Under the pieces are notes generated by a model. The model ran no database searches. It was not told where the DNA came from and saw only the letters and a list, made by a program, of their open reading frames with translations. Shown here in pieces: positions 48,001-54,129 of a stretch of DNA of 64,000 nt; the first letter of the stretch is position 1; each line of letters opens with the position of its first letter. The position numbers were made by a program, and so were the translations under genes. The stretch is from Antedon mediterranea. Lineage: Eukaryota > Echinodermata > Crinoidea > Comatulida > Antedonidae. The stretch lies in the NCBI RefSeq assembly GCF_964355755.1, contig NC_092677.1, positions 27,994,101 to 28,058,100 of the forward strand, read 5' to 3'.

Positions 48001-51000
48001 TGTTGCATTTAACATATCTAAACGATTTCCTCTTCATAAAATGACTTATTTGACCTAATTTGACCTTTGACCCTTCATATCTCAAAAACGCCCCCTCCCC
48101 GTCGCGATCAACATTCATATTCGTATTCTACAGCCAAAATTACCCCAGAAAAAATACATGAAGTAAATTCTGCAAAAAGTGACACCTACACCTCAAATAC
48201 GACTGGTCTAATTGAGATCCAGCCACTGATACCCACAGCATTGTCATTATTTTCAGTAATTTGCCTTTGGAATTATATATATAATTTAACATATGATATT
48301 TTTTAGGGAAATTCTGAAGGATAGAACAATTGATCTAATTGTCCCGGAAAATCGAGGAAACAGCTTAGATAGCAGCTCATGTAACAAAATACTGGAATGG
48401 TTCCAGATTGTGAACTTTCCAATAATGATAACAATTACAAGGGAGTTGCAATTAAAGATACAGTATTACTCAGCTTCCGGTTCCAACGACAACAATTGTT
48501 CTTTCAACCAATAATCCTGATTATTGTATACTTAAAAGAGATAGTACATAAACTGTTTACAGTATAATAACCAATTAAAAACAAAGGTGAGACAATTAGT
48601 ATAAAAAAAACAAGTTGAAAATGACAGATTGAACTATTCAGGTTAAATAAACATATAAAATGTTACAATAAATAAACTATGGCCTATATTCACAAAAGAA
48701 AGCTAAAGTTAGTCCTAAATCTGGATTTATTTCAGGACGGAACATTTAGTACTGGGTTTAGTACATGACTAACTTTAAAATGGTGCCTTGAGTCTGGTAG
48801 AGTAAAGGTACAGTAGTCCTCTTTCATGAATGTGAATCAACTACTTTATGTAGCCTGTTATTTTGTGTAAAGCTCTGTCTACAGTATCAAACTTTATGTG
48901 ACAAAAAAATGTGATGATGTACCTATTTATAGACATGATGATGACATATCACTACCATATTTGGACACATCACACTTTTTTTGTCAAACTAGTTTGATAG
49001 TGTAAACAGAGCTTAAGAATGGATATTGTTTTTTAATTGTACTGTATTGTAAAAGATGTTTGATGTTCTCCAAATCTACTTGCCAATATTTGACCAAATG
49101 TATGCAGCTGACAAACTTTGTATTCTCTCCCCAACTCCACTATGTGAATGCTATAATGGCACTTAATATGTCAGTAACATAATAGATTGAGATAGCAATC
49201 CAAGGTTGAACAATACAGGAAGGGTATGAACGCATACGTAGGAAGTACTACTGGTCTTATACGACTTGGGCGTAATTGACATTATCTAACAACAAAAGAT
49301 GACATTGAGAGACGGCTGATGTCCATAATCAACATAGCAAGGTGGGAAATACAGCATTGTATTTAAAGTAGGAGTGGGTGGGTGGGGGGGGGGAGAGGTT
49401 ACAAGGACAAAGAATGTATATTGGAAGACAACTCATTTGTGAGAGGAAGAATAGTTTAAATGTAAATTTGTGTATGAAATTCTGACCACCTCCTTTCTGT
49501 ACGAGTATTAATTTCTAAACAAAACGCAAGCTCAACTAACAATACTGTATGTTTGTGTGATTTTCTAGATGGAAAGCAAAACAATGGGACATTAATTGTT
49601 CAAAGCAATAATATTTACATCAAATTTAACTTTCTTATAAATATTAAAACTAATATGTTTTCCATTCAACATATTGTGCAATTTGGAGTTAGAATCAGGG
49701 AGGTACTTATTGACATTTTTATAGCTATTGTAAGTATTGTACTGGGATTTCAATGTGACACTTTGCTAATTCTTACACATGTACACTTTCGTTTATGGAT
49801 TGTCGTTAATTTTCATTTGAACTCCAGTTCAGAACTTCAGTACATCTTTAGTACAGTATATACATTGGCATATCAATTAGTGTATATATCTTGGTATATT
49901 GTATCTTGTGTACATTGGCATATAAATTAGTGTATATATCTTGGTATATTGTATCTTGTGTACATTGGCATATAAATTAGTGTATATATCTTGGTATATT
50001 GTATCTTGTATACATTGGCATATCAAATAGTGTATATATCTTGGTATATTGTATCCTTTGAAAAGTAGAAACATTGATAGCATGTTGATATTTTACACTT
50101 CATAGCTTTCTATTTATCTTTCTCTCAATTAAAAAAGTAAAACATCAATGTACAGTATACATACCCTTCTTAGCTTTCTTTTGAAGTCTGATTGTATCTG
50201 ATGATTTCTTCTTAATCTCCTGTCTTGCTTTCTTATATTCTATACAACAAATAATTTGTAATTTTAGAATTAAAACTTTATTTGACAAAAACATGAGATG
50301 TGCCCATATAAGAAAATCATACTCTTTTCTTAGTTTAAGGAATTTAATAAGAGATTATTGTAAATATTGGTTTGGATTAAATGAGAAAAAAACCTTTAGC
50401 GTGATCTTTATCCAACTGTGTCGTAATCTTCTTCCAATCTTCTATCTTTTCTTGGAGTGGAAAAACTAAACAATCCATTAAAGACCTATGAAATAAAAAT
50501 AAATTATGTTTGATTTGGGGCACTTGACCATCATACCGAAAGACTTAGGTTCAATTCCTGATAAGTCCACTTAACTTTATGAGTACCTGGTTGAAAAAAT
50601 ACTAGGGAGGCGGCATGGAAAGGAACTAGCCACCTTAATACTACATACACAATGCTAAGTTCAATCTAACAGATTATCCCTTTACGTATTCACACAAGCT
50701 AATTACCTTAATACCAAGGCAGCAGTATATTTTTATTGAGGCAAATTTATTAAGACTTTGTATATTTACTGAATGCAGCTCTTTATTTTTATAATACTGT
50801 GGCAGACATGTTTATACTCCAAATATGGTCATTATTACAGACCTGTGAATGTGTGCAGGGATGTGGTAAGATCTCTCAAACTATGTTCTGAAGATGAATC
50901 TATAGAATACACTATTATTTAAGGCTACTCCTAATATAGTGCAACTCTATGGTATTGTATGGTTACACTCTACAGAATATACTTATAAGCTACCCCTTAA

Positions 51001-51690
51001 TATAGTTCAACTCTCTCTGGTAATAGTTAATAATAACTTCTGGGAGAACATTTCAAGGGTAATTCAAAAACATTTAAATTGGAATGACATTGAATTCAAA
51101 AGTCGTTGAACTTGATCAAGTACATTTGTCAAGTTAAAATATAAATTTATCTTCATTGAGAATAAGATCTGTAGGATTGTAGCCATCTGGATGGAGGCAT
51201 TTGAATGAACTTAGGTCACAGAGGTCATTAAGTTCCTTACTGAAAACTGTTTTATGTGTTTCAGCACACAGTATATTAAATCACCAATTGCTGCCTAAAA
51301 CCCTTGCTTTATAAATCTTTTTTCCTCACTGATCTAGGTCAGTAGCTGATGTTTTTTTCTCTTTTGTGACGTAAACACACTTACTTTTATTCACATTATT
51401 AATATCATCTTTCATGTCATCACCATTATTCATCAGTAACATTTTTAAATGTTGTAAATTCACTTTGTATTACCTCTGATCTAGCTGATGTTTGCCCATT
51501 TTTTCTAGGGTATTGTTCAGGATTTGAACACAAGACCTTAGGTTTGATAAGCAAGCATGTGAACTACCATGGTACCATGTCAAAACATACAATGATGAAA
51601 CTTACGCAGTAAAAGACTTGAGTTTAATTTCAATTGATTTATGTCTCATGCACATCCTTGTCAGTGCTGATCCTATTTCTTTTGTTGCTC
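26019..51690 (-). CDS. MTSS1: MTSS1/MTSS2 (missing in metastasis) I-BAR and WH2 scaffold, 5' end missing
   Basis: Eleven exons join in phase: 51690-51606, 50485-50394, 50239-50165, 42909-42752, 41695-41543, 36282-36019, 34818-34566, 32610-32536, 31463-31372, 27396-27222 and 27025-26019, about 808 residues (783 if the 75-base exon is skipped). The first five encode the I-BAR domain from ATKEIGSALTRMCMRHKSIE to ASEQVILDVKG. A Ser-rich region with DSRSSGS and SSQDSGFISQD follows, then Pro-rich stretches, SSGYGTQTTTPSASDDTI, RPASTAGLP, a Gln-rich repeat, and a C-terminal WH2 motif (KLRSTHTNDRSNP). MTSS proteins bind PI(4,5)P2 membranes through I-BAR and G-actin through WH2, at protrusions and dendritic spines. 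The WH2 lacks the Gly normally before VKL. First exon(s) with the ATG are not identified. A single invertebrate MTSS would be co-orthologous to MTSS1 and MTSS2. Confidence 0.93.
26212..26330 (-). repeat. Coding Gln-rich repeat in MTSS1
   Basis: Six or seven 18-bp units encoding the pattern A-x-YQQQ, seen on the + strand as recurring GCCTGTTGCTGATA words. In frame within the last MTSS1 exon. Such runs are prone to length change. Confidence 0.9.
27222..27396 (-). CDS. MTSS1: MTSS1 exon (SSGYGTQTTTPSASDDTI)
   Basis: Acceptor TTTTTTTCAG, donor GTAAGC, phase 0 in and 1 out. Encodes PTLPVTADLAMALARGL and LQSSGYGTQTTTPSASDDTI, closely matching the MTSS1 ALALSRGL and SSGYSTQTTTP region. Confidence 0.93.
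27606..31228 (+). mobile_element. APE-type non-LTR retrotransposon (CR1/L2-like) with N-terminal 2A motif
   Basis: An almost full-length element in an MTSS1 intron, antisense to the gene. A 5' leader of about 270 bases precedes a frame at 27874-31101. The element ends with a GGGGCGGGTTTCCCGCTG hairpin-like sequence and a (TAAAA)n tail at about 31201-31228. No target-site duplication is evident. The 5' boundary is approximate, set where CG content rises. Confidence 0.88.
27874..31101 (+). pseudogene. Retrotransposon polyprotein: 2A, endonuclease, reverse transcriptase (one in-frame stop)
   Basis: One frame of 1076 codons, interrupted only by a TGA at 28603-28605. The N-terminus has a hydrophobic segment (residues 18-32, VLRLGLFFIFIMCNI) and ends in a 2A motif, GDVEPNPGP (residues 122-130; bases to 28263), which causes ribosome skipping before the last Pro. 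An AP endonuclease follows (YYQNVRSLKNK, GLCETWL, IYRPP, GDFN, SDHSSL), then a reverse transcriptase (NYRPISLLS, TDFSKAFD, GVPQGSILGP, and FADD at 30289-30300). No separate ORF1 is visible. The stop lies between the endonuclease motifs and cuts off most of the enzyme, so this copy is probably inactive by itself. Clade is inference. Confidence 0.88.
31372..31463 (-). CDS. MTSS1: MTSS1 exon (RRPPEHRRTKSATLP)
   Basis: Acceptor ATTTTATAG, donor GTATTA after TCACAG, phase 1 in and 0 out. Encodes VPQPTGNEGRRPPEHRRTKS and ATLPHKKVSQ. It sits 144 bases beyond the 3' end of the antisense retrotransposon. Confidence 0.8.
32025..32208. repeat. 89-bp tandem duplication
   Basis: Two copies with period 89 (starts at 32025 and 32114, a third start at 32203), differing at about one base. 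Each contains GTGATTGGCCAAT, a CCAAT-type word. Very recent, in an MTSS1 intron. Confidence 0.95.
32536..32610 (-). CDS. MTSS1: MTSS1 candidate cassette exon (25 codons)
   Basis: A pyrimidine-rich acceptor (TTTCCTCCACTGAATGCAG) and donor GTAAGT bound 75 bases, phase 1 in and out, so the exon can be skipped without a frame change. It would encode AVVGLSDPMYDELSDSSPNE and FSN, acidic and Ser-rich with one Tyr. I do not recognise it in vertebrate MTSS proteins. Confidence 0.6.
32966..33071. repeat. 53-bp tandem duplication
   Basis: TGTATGGTTTTAGTTTGTA recurs at 32966 and 33019 with few differences over 53 bases. Intronic. Confidence 0.9.
33918..33965. repeat. Duplicated AT palindrome
   Basis: AGATATATATATCT occurs twice, separated by TCGCTTCGCTG. 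Each copy is itself a palindrome and the pair can fold as a hairpin. Intronic. Confidence 0.75.
34566..34818 (-). CDS. MTSS1: MTSS1 Pro-rich exon
   Basis: Acceptor TTTTTTTTAG, donor GTGAGT, phase 0 in and 1 out. Encodes TIPQNGDQSSSECSTPSYE, then FPPPPPSWTSWSS and further Pro/Ser-rich sequence. It is flanked by ideal splice sites. Confidence 0.88.
35476..35555 (-). repeat. tRNA-like SINE head
   Basis: On the minus strand GCCCTATAGATATAGCGATG (A-box-like) and GGTTCAACTC (B-box-like) have tRNA-like spacing. Diverged, no intact cloverleaf, so not called a tRNA gene. Confidence 0.45.
36019..36282 (-). CDS. MTSS1: MTSS1 Ser-rich exon with DSGFIS motif
   Basis: Acceptor TCTTTTGTGCAG, 88 codons in phase 0, weak donor GTTGAA. 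Encodes TPPGSPVASTGSRKSS, SSDSRSSGSVNSHSPG and RLSSVSSQDSGFISQD. DSGFIS (36073-36090) fits the DSGxxS phosphodegron that in vertebrate MTSS1 is reported as a beta-TrCP site. Confidence 0.93.
36880..37215 (+). repeat. Truncated SINE/LINE-tail-like repeat
   Basis: Contains ACTTTAAAGAACCTAGTACA, TTTCGAGACGAGTAGGGGGT and a repeated AATTTCAATCAA tail. These words resemble the 3' bodies of SINE-like elements I know from other marine invertebrates; this is recognition, not a search result. Confidence 0.45.
37305..37380 (-). repeat. tRNA-like SINE head
   Basis: On the minus strand GGCACTGTATCTTGATGGTT, then ACTTGCTTACC, then a B-box-like GTTCAAATCC. Same layout as the copies at 51505 and 53500. Confidence 0.5.
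38453..38770. repeat. About 155-bp tandem duplication (diverged)
   Basis: Two copies share AATGCTAAAT(A)GTGAACAGA, GTGGGATTTTT, TAGTTTGG and ATGAATAAATATCCATTTAA in the same order, with indels. Intronic. Confidence 0.8.
39159..40024. repeat. Direct repeats flanking a TTAA element
   Basis: About 95 bp beginning AATATTCTGAGACAA and ending GTTTTCTAGAAATTAGTT occur at 39159-39256 and again at 39936-40024, one on each side of the MITE at 39301-39932. Confidence 0.85.
39301..39932. mobile_element. TTAA-flanked MITE, 624 bp
   Basis: TTAA at 39301-39304 then AGACACCTTCCCTAC (39305-39319); the exact inverse GTAGGGAAGGTGTCT at 39914-39928 is followed by TTAA at 39929-39932. The interior has CG-rich parts and TAGGCCTA words but no coding frame. 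A symmetric TTAA duplication points to a piggyBac- or Kolobok-type transposase; superfamily is inference. Confidence 0.9.
40386..40443. repeat. 20-bp tandem repeat, three copies
   Basis: CCAGATATTAATGTTGTT-type units of 20 bp, three in a row. Intronic. Confidence 0.8.
41543..41695 (-). CDS. MTSS1: MTSS1 I-BAR exon (ASEQVILDVKG)
   Basis: Acceptor TTTAACCCCAG, donor GTAAGT, exactly 51 codons in phase 0. Encodes DEECSMLSETTHLSTILDD through LPKASEQVILDVKGQENKW, the end of the I-BAR domain. Confidence 0.95.
42655..42690 (+). repeat. Fragment of the AAGCTCTGTCTACA element
   Basis: AAGCTCTGTCTACACTAT followed by TATCAAACATT matches the left end of the MITE at 48871-49014. It lies just downstream of an MTSS1 I-BAR exon on the opposite strand. 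Confidence 0.6.
42752..42909 (-). CDS. MTSS1: MTSS1 I-BAR exon (DKYLLLEEAEKSAVR)
   Basis: Acceptor TTCTACAG, donor GTATGT, ends in phase 0. Encodes KMDVQYKLDSAMQEVTDKYL, LLEEAEKSAVRNCLIEERGR and YCTFVTLIKPVV. Confidence 0.95.
43020..43115 (+). repeat. Dispersed repeat shared with about 10810-10905
   Basis: Reverse-complement match of the 10.8-kb repeat (CCTGTCATTTGATTGGACGA, CACATGGCGTGCGATAGTAC). It abuts the hairpin at 43145-43335, so the two may be parts of one element. Confidence 0.7.
43145..43335. repeat. Large foldback hairpin
   Basis: Long arms pair: AATGGTACAAATAATGGCAC on the left meets GTGCCATTATTTGTACCATT on the right, and GTGAATGATGAAAGGTTATA meets TATAACCTTTCATCATTCAC, around a short CTCGACTTTGCCTCG loop. 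Outer arms (ACAAATAATGAAT) also pair, with mismatches. About 190 bp. Confidence 0.9.
43393..43513. repeat. Short inverted-repeat element
   Basis: CAAGCCTGTAGCTAGG at the left is the inverse, with one mismatch, of CCTGGCTACAGGCTTG at the right, 121 bp overall. The GTAGCCAGG word recurs at about 45866. Confidence 0.7.
43825..43905 (-). repeat. tRNA-like SINE head
   Basis: On the minus strand GGTAGATTTGTGATCACCTT, then GGGTCAAATCC (B-box-like) at tRNA-like spacing. Confidence 0.45.
44053..44088. repeat. Perfect 17-bp inverted repeat
   Basis: TGCAACCATGGACCTAT, two bases, then its exact inverse. A related imperfect hairpin (CATGGACCTATAA with TTATGTCCATG) lies at about 44296-44325. Confidence 0.95.
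46080..46215 (+). repeat. Direct repeat copy A (with about 47100-47230)
   Basis: CCTGGATG, then GAACGATTTGTACAAAGG, then CACCGCCAGACAA, then GTACCTAT recur in order at about 47108-47200. Confidence 0.7.
46305..46640. repeat. GGGTTACTATTA-rich simple repeat region
   Basis: Many GGGTTACTATT, TAGAAG and AGAGTAG words in variable spacing, plus TAACTAACTAAC at about 46443. One pair (GGGTTACTATTACTTG and AATAGTAACCCACCC) can fold. Intronic. Confidence 0.75.
47516..47830 (+). repeat. Diverged direct repeat with TGACGTCA words
   Basis: TTATGACGTCATAG, then TTACGT(C)ATATGGT, then ATTTAAATAT and CACATTTATAT occur at about 47516-47583 and again at about 47755-47823. TGACGTCA is the full CRE palindrome. 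Confidence 0.7.
48871..49014. mobile_element. 144-bp MITE with AAGCTCTGTCTACA ends
   Basis: AAGCTCTGTCTACAGTATCA is the inverse, with two mismatches, of TGATAGTGTAAACAGAGCTT; inner arms GTGACAAAAAAATGTGATG and CATCACACTTTTTTTGTCA also pair, with one mismatch. It is nearly a complete foldback. Confidence 0.85.
49861..50060. repeat. 50-bp minisatellite, four copies
   Basis: TACATTGGCATATAAATTAG units start at 49861, 49911, 49961 and 50011 with very few differences. It lies about 100 bases from an MTSS1 I-BAR exon, in the intron. Confidence 0.95.
50165..50239 (-). CDS. MTSS1: MTSS1 I-BAR exon (YKKARQEIKKKSSDT)
   Basis: Acceptor GTTGTATAG, donor GTATGT, 75 bases, phase 1 in and out. Encodes EYKKARQEIKKKSSDTIRL and QKKAKK, the basic lipid-binding helix of MTSS I-BAR domains. 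Confidence 0.95.
50394..50485 (-). CDS. MTSS1: MTSS1 I-BAR exon (LMDCL...DWKK)
   Basis: Acceptor TTTCATAG. Encodes SLMDCLVFPLQEKIEDWKK and TTQLDKDHAK. The donor GTTTTT is weak by consensus, but family similarity and phase fix this boundary. Confidence 0.92.
50505..50690 (+). repeat. tRNA-like SINE with body
   Basis: GGTTCAATTCC (B-box) sits after an A-box-like GGGGCACTTG; the body GAGTACCTGGTTGAAAAAAT, then ACTAGGGAGGCGGCATGG, continues downstream. It is the only + strand copy of the six tRNA-like heads seen in this gene. Confidence 0.55.
51505..51590 (-). repeat. tRNA-like SINE head
   Basis: On the minus strand GGTACCATGGTAGTTCACAT, then GCTTGCTTATC, then GTGTTCAAATCC. It lies only about 20 bases past an MTSS1 exon donor. 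Confidence 0.55.
51606..51690 (-). CDS. MTSS1: MTSS1 I-BAR exon (ATKEIGSALTRMCMRHKS)
   Basis: Acceptor TTTTTTTAG, donor GTAAGT after ACTGC, phase 1 in and 2 out. Encodes ATKEIGSALTRMCMRHKSIE and IKLKSFT, matching the conserved second stretch of the MTSS I-BAR. Confidence 0.93.
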
Positions 51691-53499
51691 CTAAAAAAAC
51701 AAAAACATGACATTTTGAATGCATGTTTGTGTAAATTCTTAAACATAACTTAAGGTAGTCTGGACACACACTGTACATACAATCTGTAACATTTAGTTGT
51801 ATAATATTAATAAAGTAATAAAATATTTATAAAAATTCCTTATTAATGCTTGATAGAAAAATATACATTAAGCATGTAATTAAGTTGTGATACAAGCCCA
51901 GAGCAATAATTATGATATCAATCGACCATAATATAAAATAAAAACATTAAACGCATCACTAGGTTTGAGCACGTAATTTAAATATGCAGAACACGCGCCA
52001 TTCTCCTCATCTATTATGCTGTCTAATTTATCATAATAATTAAAACATTGATGAGAGAAATCAAATGAACAAAGGAAAATGAGGAATATCTATTTGAACA
52101 GTTAGACGTGAGAGCGTGGCATCGAGGCGTAGTAGTAATAATCAATTATACATCTAAGAAAGATCTTCAAACTGTTTGAAATCAATTGATCAGGTTTAAA
52201 TTATAGTTCATGCATATGAAGATTAATTGTCATGAAATAGGTAACATGAGATGGTGTTTGTAGTTGACATTTTCACATCGATGAGGTCGGACAAAGGGTG
52301 CGTTGAAGCCGCGCGTACTCATGACACATGAGACAACGAAGATGTACAAAATATTAACAAATTTCCAACCAGCTTCACAATTTGAACAACACTACGTACC
52401 CAATACATACAGTTAGTGCTAGTAGAGATAATAAACTATCTCTATGGTACTCCAAAACCAATTAAATTTGCATGTACATTAATTGTTGAATAAAGGAATT
52501 CAATACTTCTTTTAAGTTATCTAAAGCAACTTCATCAAATGGGCTTCAATACAAATTGGGTTAATGAAATGAGGTTAATAAAGATTGCACACTTCATACT
52601 AACTCATGTATATTGTCATTGTGGATTTTAACAAACACTAATGGATACAAATTGATAACTTGTGATACATTAATCAATTGATCAGTAAATGGGACAATCT
52701 AGAAACAACAAATGTTGATACAAAAGTCTTCAAACATTTGGTAGTTCAATTGGCAGCAAAATTTGGAAAGGTACACTCTGTACAGACAGTATTATTGAAA
52801 TGTATTTTTTCACTGTACTCTCCCAATACCGGATTTAATTCTCTGAAAACCAGAAACTCTTTTTAAAACGAGATTTTTCTTGTACCTTTAAAAACACATT
52901 CTGATTACCAGAATTTCTGAAAATTTCCAAATAAGAGTTAACTGCATTCAATTCATATGGAACATATACTGTAATATTGTCCTAGATTGTTATATTGCTA
53001 TACACTGTATGTTTGGTTTTTATTAGAAGTAATGTTTAATGCCTAAAATAGAGTATAAAGTACGCTACTTAGTCTGCTACAAATGATCAGCTTAGTCATT
53101 AAGTACATACTTAATGTTGTATGGTAATTGATTAAAAAAAGTGAACTCTTAAACTTTGATGTCAAATTGAACAATATGAGGCCTGTAAATAAACATTAGT
53201 GTACCAGTTTAGTTGACCTGCAACATTCAGTACATACTGTTACATTTGATTGATGTAATGAGGTTTGTAAAAACTTAAATATTTATAAACATACTCATTA
53301 CTGGTTTGCAGTAGTAAAACACACCCACAAGTCAAGCAGATGGTGTCGTGACAGAAATGAGTGGAAACAAAATTAAGACAAAATTTTACTCTTTAAAAAA
53401 ATTTAGGTTTAAAAAATGATTAGATCAGATTCAGTGCCCTTTTTTGGGGGATTGTCATGTTTAACTAGTTAATGTTTATATTCAGAAGAAGAATCTCAC

Positions 53500-53575
53500 T
53501 TACAGAATTGAATCCCAGATTTTGGGATTAAAAAGCAAGCTTTTCAACTACCACTCTATAGTGCCACAAGATTAT
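53500..53575 (-). repeat. tRNA-like SINE head
   Basis: On the minus strand GGCACTATAGAGTGGTAGTT, then AAGCTTGCTTTTTAA, then GGGATTCAATTC. The A- and B-box layout matches the 51505 copy. Confidence 0.55.
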
Positions 53576-54018
53576 CCATTTAAAATGAGCAAGAATCATT
53601 TAATAATAATGGGTATTGCTAAGCCCCGCAAACCCCCGCAAACCTCCAAAAAAACATAGCAAACCCCACCAAACCAACATAAAAGTGATTGAATCATGTA
53701 GTGTACGACAACCTGAGAACAGGGTTGGTGTACTTATCTATTCTGAACATCAAAACTAAGTTCAAGGTAACATACTTATTTCATATTTCTCATGACTTAG
53801 TTATGAAGATCTCCAGATATCAGATGTGAGTGAGTCAAATTATCATTCATCAGGGCACCTATTTAGTTAACATTACATTGATAATTCACTATGAATCTGG
53901 TAGTGCAGTACATAATAGTAGCATTTTAGGTTTATTCTGAACTGTACTGTACAACCAACTATCCCATTCATAAACAATAGTTAATAATTGCTAGCAAATC
54001 TCAATGCCACGTGGTAAC

Positions 54019-54129
54019 GTAGCGTCGCTCCCAACATGAGTCCATCTCTTTTAATCAAATTCACAGTTAGACTCTCCAGGACCAATGCATTGATCCGCAT
54101 CTCCAGAGATTTGTATTTAGTACTTAACT
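54019..54129 (-). CDS. Candidate upstream MTSS1 exon (uncertain)
   Basis: A strong acceptor (TTTTTTTTGGTTTCCCAG) opens a 37-codon frame, LSTKYKSLEMRINALVLESL then TVNLIKRDGLMLGATL, ending at a possible donor GTTACC in the phase the next exon needs. Length matches the vertebrate FINKAGKL...NTR stretch to within one residue, and Lys, Leu, Ala and Val positions agree, but DAFQK, conserved in animals, is missing. It could be a diverged I-BAR exon, an alternative exon, or chance. Confidence 0.28.

Larger units (their letters stand above)
44524..48228. mobile_element. Segment bounded by inverted copies of a ~150-bp repeat
   Basis: The left copy (about 44524-44670: TTAGACCAGTCGGAT, CAGGTGTCACTTTTCTGCAG, GTTGATCGG) aligns with the reverse complement of 48080-48228 in the same word order. 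Between them lie internal direct repeats and CG-rich stretches but no transposase frame. It may be one non-autonomous element with long terminal inverted repeats, or two independent insertions. Confidence 0.5.

Noticed and set aside
50505-50580. A functional tRNA gene
   Set aside because: Only A- and B-box-like words are visible. No complete cloverleaf or anticodon arm is recognisable, and several diverged copies with a shared body point to SINEs.
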